A stretch of DNA of 64,000 bases from Anaerolineaceae bacterium (GCA_002702065.1 NZXX01000001.1:1736001-1800000); one strand, 5' to 3'; shown: positions 24,605 through 33,169, counted from the stretch's first letter. Numbers and translations: made by a program. The notes: a model not told the origin generated them from the letters alone.

Positions 24605-27130
24605 ATGACACGGGCAACACTGGCCTATATCCCTAGTTCACATCTGGACCTGTTCTGGCTGGGGAATTACAAAACCTGCCTGGATCGGGGCGTTCAGGTG
24701 ATCAAGGGCTACCTTGAACGCTGCCTGGACAACCCTGAAGAAACATTTTTGCTGGAGACGGTCGTTTTTGCGGACTACTTTCTGGAGCAATGCCCCGAAC
24801 ATCGCGAGGACTTCCTGCGGCTGGTGGCGAATGGGCAGATCGAAGTCGGATCAGCTTATATCGACCGGTGGGAAACGCTGATTATGGGCGAGTCTCAGAT
24901 TCGCAATATTCAAATCGGCAAGCGATGGTGCCAGGATGTGCTGGGCATCAACAACCCGCTGGTGACCCATCCAGACCTGCCAGCCATGATCCCGCAGATT
25001 GCGCAAATTTACGCGCAGGCGGACCTGAAATATTACGTAACGTCGCGAAAAGTTTTCAAGAATGGTCAGGTGTGGCGGCAGCAGGCGCCAGACGGCAACA
25101 CGATCATCGTACTGAATTACCCCAGCCACTATATCTTCGTGGTCATGGATGCGGATGATGTGCCACCGGAGCTGCTGGATAAGCTATGGCAGCCGCCGAT
25201 GGACGTTGAAGCCGTGTTGCCCGGTTTTCCCCAGGGCACAGTCATGATCGCTGGCGGTGCGGGCGACCTGGCCGGACGCGAGACCTTCCGCGAGCGTTAT
25301 GGCCGCGATCTGGAAGCGTTCGTGGAACAGTATCGCAGCCAGTATGATGACTTCGCATTTGAGTACACCATACCCTCCCGGTCGCTGGCGGCCTATGACG
25401 GTTATGATGATTTGCCGGTGCTCTCTGGCGAGATCCCTTCGGTGTGGGGTGTCGCGCCGGATGAAGAAGTGAAGTTCTTCCAGCGTGACCGTCAGATCGA
25501 AGGTGCGCTGCTGACGGCGGAGTCGCTGGTTGTCGCCGCCGATCATCTCAAGGTTGAATGGCGTCCGCCGACGGCTGAAACGTGGCAGGGAACATTCTAC
25601 GAACAGGCATTTTTCCGACGCGACGATCCGATTCCGGCAGGGAAGGAACTGGCGGAATTATGGCGGATGCACATTTTCACGCAGGATCATAACGGCGGCG
25701 GTCAGGAGGGTGCGCTCAGCGCCTTTCAGAAACGGGTGATTCAGGAACGCTGCCAGCAGTATATTCAGGAGCTGACGGATTATACGCTGGGGCAGATCGG
25801 CCAGCAGCTTAAATCGTCGGGTGAGGGCTTGCTGGTCTTTAATCCGCATGGTCAAGCGTGGTCAGGGCCACTGCCAATTGAGGCTGCGCAACTGCCATCT
25901 GATTCAACGCTGGTGGACGCGAATGGCCAGGACGTGCCCGCCCAGATTTCCGCGCCGGATGAGGTCGTGATTCAGGTTGATGACGTACCTGCTATGGGAT
26001 ACCGCTTTTATCCGCTTCGCCCCGGCAGTCCCATTGCTGCTGATAGCGCCATCAAGGTTGAGCAGGACGCCAATACGCTGTCGCTCGACAATGGCCAGCT
26101 TTCAGTCACGATTGATTTGCGGACCGGTGCGCTCACCCAAATTCGGGATATAATGCGCGATCAAGGGTGGGGGCATGATCGTGCTGGCCACCTGTACTCC
26201 ATTGAAGAAAGCGGACGTGACATCCCGACAAAAGTAGCCGACGATGCCCCGGTGGTAGATGAAGTGCTGGTGCGTGTTGGTGATGTGGAAAGCGGCCCGT
26301 TATTTACGCAGCTTTACATTTACAAGCGGTTGCTCCATTGCGAAGTGCAACAGCGGGTGCGCTTGTGGGCGAATGAGGCACGGCTGGACCTGCAAACACG
26401 CCTGTACTGGTGGGGTGCGCGCAATCAGCAGGTGCGGCTGGGGCTGCCATGTGTTGTCGAAAAAAACGATATTGCATATGGGTCACCATTCTACGGCGTC
26501 GGCTGGACCGAAGTTGCCGAAGGGGCGGCACCGCGTAACCCGGATGAAGTTTCGCTGGAGGATTATGCCCGCTATCGTGAAGTGCAGGGTTGGCTGCATC
26601 TGCGTGGCGAACAGGGTGGGCTGTTGATCAGCACGCCGCACACCAGTTTTTATCATGATGGGGATTATCTGGAAGCGGTGCTGCTGCGGTCATCACCATC
26701 GTGCGGTGATCTGCGTTTCTATTGGGAAAATGCAGGTGAGCAGGTTTATGACTTTACTATCCGGCCCACCGAAGCCGACTGGCGGCACGCGGACGCGCAG
26801 CGTCTGGCATCCGCAGATTTTCGCAGTCCGGTCACACAGTTAGTTACCGCGCAGCAGGGCGAACTGCCGGCTACACAGAGTTTGCTGCGTGTTGATGGCG
26901 CAGTATTGTCTGCGCTATATCCCGGCCAAGAGGGTGGGCAGACGGTGGCGCGGTTCTACGAAACACAAGGGCGAAATACGGGCGTTGAATTATCCGGCCC
27001 ACTGGCAGATGCGCAGGCCACAGCGGTCAATTTGCTGGAGGCGGGCGGCTCGCCGCTGGCGGGGCAGCCCGGTGACTGGCAGACTGACCTGCCAGCATGG
27101 CGTATTCAGACGGTTTTGTTTGAGAAATAA
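24605..27130 (+). CDS. Glycoside hydrolase family 38, alpha-mannosidase
   Basis: 841 residues from the ATG at 24605. The zinc site is read as H13-x-D15 in SSHLDLFW, D124 in THPDLPAM (position of the GH38 nucleophile) and H362 in QDHNGGG, matching the His-Asp-Asp-His arrangement of GH38. The last 450 residues are the beta-rich GH38 C-terminal region (SLDNGQLSVTIDLRTGALTQ). No signal peptide, so cytoplasmic, acting on imported alpha-mannosides and releasing mannose with retention. The motif SSHLDLFWLGNY deviates from the common HSHxDxGW form, so specificity may differ. UxuA and a sugar dehydrogenase follow directly. Confidence 0.88.
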   Translation: MTRATLAYIPSSHLDLFWLGNYKTCLDRGVQVIKGYLERCLDNPEETFLLETVVFADYFLEQCPEHREDFLRLVANGQIEVGSAYIDRWETLIMGESQIRNIQIGKRWCQDVLGINNPLVTHPDLPAMIPQIAQIYAQADLKYYVTSRKVFKNGQVWRQQAPDGNTIIVLNYPSHYIFVVMDADDVPPELLDKLWQPPMDVEAVLPGFPQGTVMIAGGAGDLAGRETFRERYGRDLEAFVEQYRSQYDDFAFEYTIPSRSLAAYDGYDDLPVLSGEIPSVWGVAPDEEVKFFQRDRQIEGALLTAESLVVAADHLKVEWRPPTAETWQGTFYEQAFFRRDDPIPAGKELAELWRMHIFTQDHNGGGQEGALSAFQKRVIQERCQQYIQELTDYTLGQIGQQLKSSGEGLLVFNPHGQAWSGPLPIEAAQLPSDSTLVDANGQDVPAQISAPDEVVIQVDDVPAMGYRFYPLRPGSPIAADSAIKVEQDANTLSLDNGQLSVTIDLRTGALTQIRDIMRDQGWGHDRAGHLYSIEESGRDIPTKVADDAPVVDEVLVRVGDVESGPLFTQLYIYKRLLHCEVQQRVRLWANEARLDLQTRLYWWGARNQQVRLGLPCVVEKNDIAYGSPFYGVGWTEVAEGAAPRNPDEVSLEDYARYREVQGWLHLRGEQGGLLISTPHTSFYHDGDYLEAVLLRSSPSCGDLRFYWENAGEQVYDFTIRPTEADWRHADAQRLASADFRSPVTQLVTAQQGELPATQSLLRVDGAVLSALYPGQEGGQTVARFYETQGRNTGVELSGPLADAQATAVNLLEAGGSPLAGQPGDWQTDLPAWRIQTVLFEK

Positions 27131-27155
27131 TGGCTAGTTGATTAAAGGGATTACG

Positions 27156-28223
27156 ATGAAACTCGGGTTGGGATTGTACCGGCACATGCTCACGCGGGAG
27201 AATTTTCAGTTCGCCCGCCAGGCAGGAGCCACACACATCGTCGCGCATTTGACGGAATATTTTCAGGGAGACCCAAACGTGCCTGCATCCGGCGATGATG
27301 GGTGGGGGCAGGTGGATGAGGACCGGCAAATATGGTCCTATGAAGGTCTGCGTGACCTGAAGGCTGCGATCAACGCCGAAGGGCTAGAGCTGGCCGCATT
27401 GGAGAATTTTAACCCGTCGCACTGGTATGATGTGCTGCTGGATGGACCGCGCCGCGATGAGCAGATGGCATACATCAAACAGGTCATCCGCGATATGGGC
27501 CGCGTGGGTATCCCGGTGATGGGCTACAACTTCAGTATTGCCGGGGTGTGGGGTCATGTGCAGGGGCCATACGCCCGTGGCGAAGCGGTTTCTGTCGGCT
27601 TCCTGGGTGCTGATGGTCCGGCAGAAACGCCTATCCCTCAGGGCATGGTGTGGAACATGGTCTATGATTCGGGCGCGGCAACCGGCACGGTGGGGGCGGT
27701 GACACCGGAACAGCTGTGGGACCGTTTGACTCGTTTTCTGGATGAAGTACTGCCGGTGGCGGAAGAAGCCGGGGTACGGATGGCCGCGCACCCGGACGAT
27801 CCGCCCATGCCGACTCTGCGTAACACCGCCCGGCTCGTCTATCAGCCACGCTACTATCAGCAGCTGCTGGACCTGGCTCCAAGCCAGCATAATGCCCTGG
27901 AGTTCTGCATTGGCTCGTTGGCCGAAATGACGGAGGGCGACATCTATGAAGTGGTCGATCAATACAGCAAACAAAACGCCATCGGCTATATTCACTTCCG
28001 CAATGTGAAGGGCAAAGTGCCGAAATATCACGAAGTGTTTGTGGATGAAGGCGATGTCGACATGATCCGCGTGATGCGCATTCTGAAGAAGAATGGTTAT
28101 GACGGGGTGTTGATCCCCGATCATACACCGCAGATGACGTGTGACGCCCCGTGGCACGCGGGTATGGCTTATGCAATGGGCTATATGCGCGCCATTATGA
28201 ATATGCTCGACCGCGAGGATTAG
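27156..28223 (+). CDS. uxuA: Mannonate dehydratase
   Basis: 355 residues; the ATG at 27156 has AAAGGG at the right distance and is preferred to one 18 bases upstream. The protein is a UxuA-type TIM barrel: GYNFSIAGVWGH in the middle, HPDDPPMPTL metal/substrate segment, FCIGSLAEM, YIHFRNVKGKVP and the C-terminal GVLIPDHTPQM and GMAYAMGYMRA. It dehydrates D-mannonate to 2-keto-3-deoxy-D-gluconate. No fructuronate-producing isomerase (UxaC) or reductase (UxuB) is beside it; instead a GH38 mannosidase precedes and a glucose-dehydrogenase-type SDR follows, so mannonate may come from mannose oxidation. Confidence 0.93.
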   Translation: MKLGLGLYRHMLTRENFQFARQAGATHIVAHLTEYFQGDPNVPASGDDGWGQVDEDRQIWSYEGLRDLKAAINAEGLELAALENFNPSHWYDVLLDGPRRDEQMAYIKQVIRDMGRVGIPVMGYNFSIAGVWGHVQGPYARGEAVSVGFLGADGPAETPIPQGMVWNMVYDSGAATGTVGAVTPEQLWDRLTRFLDEVLPVAEEAGVRMAAHPDDPPMPTLRNTARLVYQPRYYQQLLDLAPSQHNALEFCIGSLAEMTEGDIYEVVDQYSKQNAIGYIHFRNVKGKVPKYHEVFVDEGDVDMIRVMRILKKNGYDGVLIPDHTPQMTCDAPWHAGMAYAMGYMRAIMNMLDRED

Positions 28224-28226
28224 GTC

Positions 28227-29021
28227 ATGGCGCGGTTGGATGGCAAACGAGCGCTGGTCACGGGCGGGAGTCGAGGAATTGGTGCGGCTATCTGTCGTTA
28301 TCTGGCGGCGGAGGGTGCCCATGTCGGCATTAACTATGTTGCGAGTGCTGACCGCGCCGAGGCGTTGGCTACAGAGATCAACACCGCTCACGGGCAGAAG
28401 GTGGCTTTTGCCGTTCAGGCGGATATTCAACAGGAAACAGCCATTCAGGCAATGGTTGCCGACGTGGTCGAACGTTTTGGCGGGATTGACATCCTCATCA
28501 ACAACGCCGGTTACGAATCGACCGTCTCCGCTGTGGATTTGTCTATAGACGAATGGGATCGTGCGGTAAATACCAACCTGCGCGGCGCGTTTTTATGCGC
28601 TCAGGCTGCGGCCAGAGCCATGATTAAGCAGGGCACCGGCGGCGTGATCATTAACAATTCGTCGATTCACGACGCGATACCCCGGATGGGCCTGGCCCAT
28701 TACTGCGCGTCGAAGGGTGGCCTGGAAATGCTCATGAAAACCCTGGCACTGGAATGGGCGGAGTTTAATATCCGGGTTCTGAATGTGTCGCCGGGTGCCA
28801 TCGAAACCGAGATGAACCGTGATGAAATCGCCGCTTTTGGCCGCGAACGATTCGAAAGCTGGATACCATCCGGGCGCATTGGCAATGTGGATGAAGTGGC
28901 CGGCTTGTTCGCCTATCTGTGCAGTCCAGAAGCCGCATACATCAACGGCACAACCATCTATATTGATGGGGCCTATATGATCAACGTGGTGCGCTATGAC
29001 CCGCGCAAGGGCGCTTCCTGA
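28227..29021 (+). CDS. Short-chain dehydrogenase, glucose/mannose 1-dehydrogenase type
   Basis: 264 residues of the classical SDR family: cofactor motif GGSRGIG at about 13-19, NNAG at about 91, catalytic Ser in NSSIHD and Y-x3-K in HYCASKGG. The pattern SSIHDAIP...HYCASKGG resembles bacterial glucose 1-dehydrogenases (SSVHE...HYAASKGG). Starting 3 bases after uxuA, it is a good candidate for oxidising free mannose (from GH38) to mannono-lactone, which would yield the UxuA substrate. The alternative, an SDR-type fructuronate reductase like YjmF, is less supported by these motifs. Last gene of the operon. Confidence 0.85.
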   Translation: MARLDGKRALVTGGSRGIGAAICRYLAAEGAHVGINYVASADRAEALATEINTAHGQKVAFAVQADIQQETAIQAMVADVVERFGGIDILINNAGYESTVSAVDLSIDEWDRAVNTNLRGAFLCAQAAARAMIKQGTGGVIINNSSIHDAIPRMGLAHYCASKGGLEMLMKTLALEWAEFNIRVLNVSPGAIETEMNRDEIAAFGRERFESWIPSGRIGNVDEVAGLFAYLCSPEAAYINGTTIYIDGAYMINVVRYDPRKGAS

Positions 29022-29036
29022 ACGGTCTGCCTAAGT

Positions 29037-29080
29037 AAAAAGAAGGTATTCCCAATTACAGCGGCGTACCTTCTTTTTGT
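29037..29080. terminator. Strong intrinsic terminator
   Basis: A perfect 12-base-pair stem (29037-29048 with 29067-29078) whose arms start with five A and end with five T, with an 18-base loop. It ends the mannoside operon 16 bases after the SDR stop and would work in both directions. Confidence 0.9.
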
Positions 29081-29105
29081 TTACCGATTACCCTCGCCAA
29101 ACCAC

Positions 29106-29288
29106 TTAATGTGTGGGCATTTCCTCTTGCAGCAATGTGGCCACATTTTCCAGGGCCGGCCGGTCGTAGTCATCAACTTTTTCTAGAAACCTTTCGTGCA
29201 ACAGCGTATTCAGCCGGTTGTAGGCGGCGCTGGCCGGCATCATCATCCGCTTGCTGATTGTGGTCCAAGTTAATTGGGGTTCGTCGCA
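29106..29288 (-). pseudogene. Possible decayed ORF, C-terminal remnant
   Basis: On the minus strand an open stretch of about 60 codons ends at 29106 and is closed upstream by a stop near 29289. The only ATGs are three in a row in SKRMMMPASAAYNRLNTLL. It contains a helix-like segment followed by LEKVDDYDRPALENVATLLQ, reminiscent of a helix-turn-helix protein end, but no family was recognised. The rest of the 495-base gap 29022-29516 is an AT-rich region with no further coding sign apart from the terminator and the promoter listed separately. Confidence 0.3.
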
Positions 29289-29427
29289 TTAAACAGCTGC
29301 ATTGTTTTGACAGCTTTAACGACTAAATTAATCACTTGTTGTATGAATTTCCATAAAGCAGAATTGATATTTATGATGATAATTAGTTTGTTAAATATAA
29401 GAATGATTTTGTGTATAAAGAAATTCG

Positions 29428-29455
29428 TTGCACGATAAAAGATTGTTTCTAGAAT
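29428..29455 (+). promoter_or_regulatory. Promoter of the sialidase-like gene
   Basis: TTGCAC (29428-29433) and TAGAAT (29450-29455) with a 16-base spacer, in AT-rich DNA, about 60 bases before the ATG at 29517. The gene stands alone downstream of a terminator, so a local promoter is expected. Confidence 0.5.
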
Positions 29456-29516
29456 AAATGTGTCGCGAAATTGCTGTTTTCATGCAGATGTATTTAAGTG
29501 CATAGAGAGACGATTT

Positions 29517-30614
29517 ATGAAACACAACATTGTTTTTAAAGAACAGGGACGTTTTGGCGGGTGGCCTGCCAATTATGGAATCTGGTCGTGGGGCGACGAG
29601 ATCGTTGTCGGGTTCGCGGTGGGTTACCACAAAGATCGTGGCGAACACATCCACAGCATTGACCATGACCGCCCAACCGTAGGCATGCAGGCGCGCAGCC
29701 TCGATGGGGGACAGACATGGCAGGTTGGTCCTGTGCCTGCCAAAACACCGGGCAATAAGGGTATGTCTGCTGATGAACATATGAATGATGAATTGGGTAT
29801 CGGTAGCCCGGATGGTCTGGAAAATGCGCCGCAACCGTGCCCCGGTGGCATTGATTTTACGCATCCGGACTTTGCGTTGATGGTGGCGCGCAATAGCCTG
29901 CATGAAGGGGCCCGATCCTGGTTTTACTACTCGTATGATCGCTGCCGGACCTGGGAAGGCCCATTCAGCCTGCCGATGTTTGACCAGACCGGCGTGGCTG
30001 GGCGTACGGATTATCAGGTTACAGACGCGAATACCTGCACATTGTTTCTTTGTGGGTCCAAGCCCAATGGCCGCGAAGGGCGTGTCTTTTGTTACCAGAC
30101 AAACGACGGGGGCGCGACATGGGCGTTTCTGTCCTATATTGCGGAACCGGAGCCGCCCGGTTACAAGATCATGCCTGCCAGCGTTCAACTGCCCGATGGA
30201 CGATTGCTGGCGGCGCTGCGCTGCCAGGGAGCACGCGACAGTGAAGGCCAGGCGCCCAACTGGATTGAACTGCATGAATCCGATGATTTGGGAAAAACAT
30301 GGCAGTACATCAATACGCCAGTTTCAGTCACGGGTGGCGGGGGCAACCCACCGGTGATGATCCGGTTGCGGGATCGTCGTCTTTGCCTGGTATACGGGTA
30401 TCGTGCAGAGCCATATGGCATTCGCGGTCGCCTGAGCGAAGATGATGGGCAGACCTGGAGCGATGAAGTTGTCCTGCGCGACGATGCAGGCAATCGGGAT
30501 ATTGGATATCCGCGAATCGCGCAGCGCAGTGATGGAACGGTGGTAGCAGTTTACTACTATAACGACGGTCCCCAAGCAAATCGTTACATCGCAGCGACTC
30601 TTTGGAAGCCCTAG
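29517..30614 (+). CDS. Sialidase-like beta-propeller protein with Asp-boxes (BNR)
   Basis: 365 residues from the ATG at 29517 (AGAGAG upstream). At least five Asp-box motifs can be read: SLDGGQTW, SYDRCRTW, TNDGGATW, SDDLGKTW and SEDDGQTW, spaced as in a six-bladed propeller. The canonical FRIP arginine motif near the N terminus of sialidases is not visible; the protein begins GRFGGWPANYGIWSWGDEI instead. No signal peptide. It may be a hydrolase of the sialidase superfamily with another substrate. Followed at once by a sulfatase pseudogene in the same direction, hinting at a former locus for a sulfated glycan. Confidence 0.8.
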   Translation: MKHNIVFKEQGRFGGWPANYGIWSWGDEIVVGFAVGYHKDRGEHIHSIDHDRPTVGMQARSLDGGQTWQVGPVPAKTPGNKGMSADEHMNDELGIGSPDGLENAPQPCPGGIDFTHPDFALMVARNSLHEGARSWFYYSYDRCRTWEGPFSLPMFDQTGVAGRTDYQVTDANTCTLFLCGSKPNGREGRVFCYQTNDGGATWAFLSYIAEPEPPGYKIMPASVQLPDGRLLAALRCQGARDSEGQAPNWIELHESDDLGKTWQYINTPVSVTGGGGNPPVMIRLRDRRLCLVYGYRAEPYGIRGRLSEDDGQTWSDEVVLRDDAGNRDIGYPRIAQRSDGTVVAVYYYNDGPQANRYIAATLWKP

Positions 30615-30616
30615 AC

Positions 30617-30864
30617 ATGCCTGCAACAGAGTAGCAACCCAATATTCTGCTGATTATGACCGACCAGCAGCGCTACGATGCGATTGGCGCTCTGGGATAC
30701 CCCCATATACTCCCGCGTATGACCCGCCTGAGAGTCTGATTCGGCAGTATGTGGGTCGGCCCTGGGGCGAATTGTATGATCTGGATAATGACCCGGCAGA
30801 GACACAAAACCCTGTTTACCAGACCGAAAGAGACCGCTACCGGCGCATGGGTGGATCCAAGTGA
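30617..30864 (+). pseudogene. Sulfatase gene remnant (internal deletion, nonsense, frameshift)
   Basis: Starting with ATG at 30617, the frame reads MPATE, a TAG stop, then QPNILLIMTDQQRYDAIGAL, the N-terminal metal-binding signature of type I sulfatases. After about 100 bases the frame shifts, and GRPWGELYDLDNDPAETQN, a typical sulfatase C-terminal motif, follows, ending at a TGA at 30862-30864. A full-length sulfatase is about 450-500 codons, so some 400 codons, including the Cys/Ser active-site region, are missing. It begins 3 bases after the sialidase-like gene and was probably once its operon partner. Confidence 0.8.
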
Positions 30865-30885
30865 CGCAGATGTCCATTACATGAA

Positions 30886-30911
30886 GAATCCCGCTAGCCT
30901 CAGCGGGATTC
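30886..30911. terminator. Hairpin between convergent genes
   Basis: A perfect 10-base-pair stem (30886-30895 with 30902-30911) with a six-base loop lies between the sulfatase remnant and the end of the GH172 gene. There is no T-run on either side, so termination may be weak. Confidence 0.5.
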
Positions 30912-30948
30912 CAGTATTAAAAGATTCACTGCCTGCGGTTCGTGAAAG

Positions 30949-32034
30949 CTAGATGACCTCAAGTTTCTCAAAGTCCGGGATCGCCGGGTATGGTGCATGA
31001 GGTTCCGACTGATACCAATATACGGTCGAGGCAATGTCATCCTGCAATGGCAGATAGCCACGTGCGCCACGCCAGCCGAGTGCCTGAATCGTTACGCGCA
31101 AATCTTCCTCAAAGCGGATCGGGTCCATCACATGCCAGCGATACATGCCAAAACGCTGCTGGCTCTGGTACAGACCATCGGGCTTGATGACCTGCGGCAA
31201 ACCACAGTAGGGCGATGAGAACACGCCGTATTCACCCTGCGGATGCTCGAAGTTCCATGCGCCGCCGAAATAATCTTCGGTGCCAGTGCCGCAGATGGTG
31301 GGGAATTGGTCGTCGCCATCCATGAAGAACTTAATTTCACCTTCGCCCCACCAGCCATTGTTGTTGACCCCCCAGGCGATGTAGGTGCCGATATACTGGC
31401 CCTTACCTTTGATGCCATCGACGAGCGTATGGTCCTGTTTATAGGGCAGGGGATTGCTGCGGCGCCATTGCGCATGGAAGTAGGCAGCGTTGTCTGGCAC
31501 ATCTGTCAGCGTATAGTTGATCTGATAATAAAATCCGCGAATTTCCTCATCAACGATATTTTCCAGGGTAATGCGGGCGCTTTTACGGAACGGCATTTCC
31601 CAGTAACAGTTGAAGCCACCGGCCGGGTTGACCGACACAGGGATCGAGCTGATGTTGCAGCGCACCCCCCAGCCATTGCAAAAGAAATCGCCAAGCGGCA
31701 CTTCGACGGAGGGGTTGTCTTCGCCATCCCAGTAAAAGCGGATAATCAGCTTGCGCCAGAATTGTGGATGCACCGTCAGCCAGATCTGCTGGATCGCCCC
31801 TGGTCCTTCGATCTCTGCCAGGGTGACAGTGGTTTTGGGCTGCACATGAATGCTGGGCGAAACTTTCCACGTCTGGCCCAGGTTGCGCGCCGCATGGGAC
31901 CCTGTCCCCTCGGTCGCCATGCCACCTTTGCCTTTTTCGCCCATGAAGTTTTCGGCGCTGATGGAACGGGTTTTGGCGTTGGACAGGAGCGAGAGGTTGC
32001 CCAGGTGCATATTGAGGCCGTTGAATGTTGTCAT
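30949..32034 (-). CDS. GH172 (DUF2961) family glycoside hydrolase, copy 2
   Basis: 361 residues of the DUF2961 family, now GH172, whose characterised members act on fructofuranosides (difructose dianhydride) and D-arabinofuranosides. Conserved stretches are RSISAENFxGEKGKGGMA at residues 23-40, EIEGPGAIQQIWLTV, EVPLGDFFCNGW, MPFRKSARI and GTGTEDYFGGAWNFE, which hold the acidic catalytic residues. No signal peptide. AAGGAA precedes the ATG. It is the last gene of the minus-strand Dpp operon and is roughly two-thirds identical by eye to the neighbouring GH172 gene. The furanosidic substrate is inferred from the family. Confidence 0.9.
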   Translation of the reverse strand: MTTFNGLNMHLGNLSLLSNAKTRSISAENFMGEKGKGGMATEGTGSHAARNLGQTWKVSPSIHVQPKTTVTLAEIEGPGAIQQIWLTVHPQFWRKLIIRFYWDGEDNPSVEVPLGDFFCNGWGVRCNISSIPVSVNPAGGFNCYWEMPFRKSARITLENIVDEEIRGFYYQINYTLTDVPDNAAYFHAQWRRSNPLPYKQDHTLVDGIKGKGQYIGTYIAWGVNNNGWWGEGEIKFFMDGDDQFPTICGTGTEDYFGGAWNFEHPQGEYGVFSSPYCGLPQVIKPDGLYQSQQRFGMYRWHVMDPIRFEEDLRVTIQALGWRGARGYLPLQDDIASTVYWYQSEPHAPYPAIPDFEKLEVI

Positions 32035-32059
32035 TGGGTGGTTTCCTTGTGTAGGTAGG

Positions 32060-33169
32060 CTAGATCACTTCGAGATATTCCGCTGCGGGTAATTCTGGAA
32101 ATGGTGCATGTGGCTCAGTTTGATACCAAAAAGTGGTTGATGCAATATCATCCTGAAGCGGCAGGTAGCGCCATTCTTCGAAGGGGCGCTTGTTGAGTGA
32201 GGCGGATCGCCAACCCAGCGCCTGAATCGTCACACGCAGGTCCTGTTTGAAGCGGATTGGGTCCATAATATGCCAGCGATACAGGCCGAAACGCTGCTGG
32301 CTTTGGTAAAGCCCATCCGGTCGAATAACCTGTGGCATGCCGAGGTAGGGTGTGGAATATTCGCCATACTGCCCTTTGGGATGCTCGAAGCACCATGCAC
32401 CGCCAAAGTAATCTTCTGTGCCCGTGCCGCAGATGGTGGGAAAGTCGGTATCGCCATCCATATAGAATTTGATTTCACCTTCACCCCACCAACCGGCGTT
32501 ATTGCTGCCCCAGGCTATATAGGTGCCGACATAATGGCCCTGACCTTTGACCCCATCCACCAGTGTGTGCACATCCTTGTATGGAAGCGGATTATTGCGC
32601 CGCCACTGGGCATGCAGGTAGGCCACATCGTCCGGCACATCTGTCAGCGTATAGGTGAACTGGTAGAAGAAACCAAATATCTCCTGATCGGTCAGGTTTT
32701 CTACCGTGACCCGCGCACTTTTACGGAACGGCATTTCCCAGTATGAATTGAAACCACCCGCCGGATTCACGGATACGGGCAGCGAGTTGACGTTACAGCG
32801 CTCCGTCCAGCCGCTGCAGAAGAAGTCGCCAAGCGGAACCTCGATGGAAGGGGTGTCTTCGTTGTCCCAGTAGAAACGCAGCACCAGCGAACGCCAATAC
32901 GTTGGAAAAACCGTGATCCAGATGTGCTGAATTGCGCCCGGCCCCTCAATATCGACCAGGGTCACAGTCTCGTTGGGTTGGAGATTGATACAGGGCGATA
33001 CCTTCCACCCTTGTCCCAGTTCGCTGGCGGCAGTCTGCGACACGCCTTCCGTCGCCATTCCGCCTTTGCCCTTTTCTCCCTTGAAGTTTTCGGCGCTGAT
33101 AGACCGGGTTTCGGCATTGGACAATCGCGAAAGATTGCCCATGTTCATATGTAAGCCATTGAAGCTCAC
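32060..33169 (-). CDS. GH172 (DUF2961) family glycoside hydrolase, copy 1
   Basis: 369 residues starting with GTG at 33169, supported by AGGAG seven bases upstream. It shares RSISAENFKGEKGKGGMATE, DIEGPGAIQHIWITV, EVPLGDFFCSGW and GTGTEDYFGGAWCFEHPKG with the downstream copy and differs by a short insertion near the C terminus (SLNKRPFEEW). A tandem duplication is clear. GH172 enzymes form oligomers, so a hetero-oligomer or a split in substrate range is possible. It directly follows the DppF-type ATPase gene, linking the importer to furanoside hydrolysis in the cytoplasm. Confidence 0.9.
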   Translation of the reverse strand: MSFNGLHMNMGNLSRLSNAETRSISAENFKGEKGKGGMATEGVSQTAASELGQGWKVSPCINLQPNETVTLVDIEGPGAIQHIWITVFPTYWRSLVLRFYWDNEDTPSIEVPLGDFFCSGWTERCNVNSLPVSVNPAGGFNSYWEMPFRKSARVTVENLTDQEIFGFFYQFTYTLTDVPDDVAYLHAQWRRNNPLPYKDVHTLVDGVKGQGHYVGTYIAWGSNNAGWWGEGEIKFYMDGDTDFPTICGTGTEDYFGGAWCFEHPKGQYGEYSTPYLGMPQVIRPDGLYQSQQRFGLYRWHIMDPIRFKQDLRVTIQALGWRSASLNKRPFEEWRYLPLQDDIASTTFWYQTEPHAPFPELPAAEYLEVI

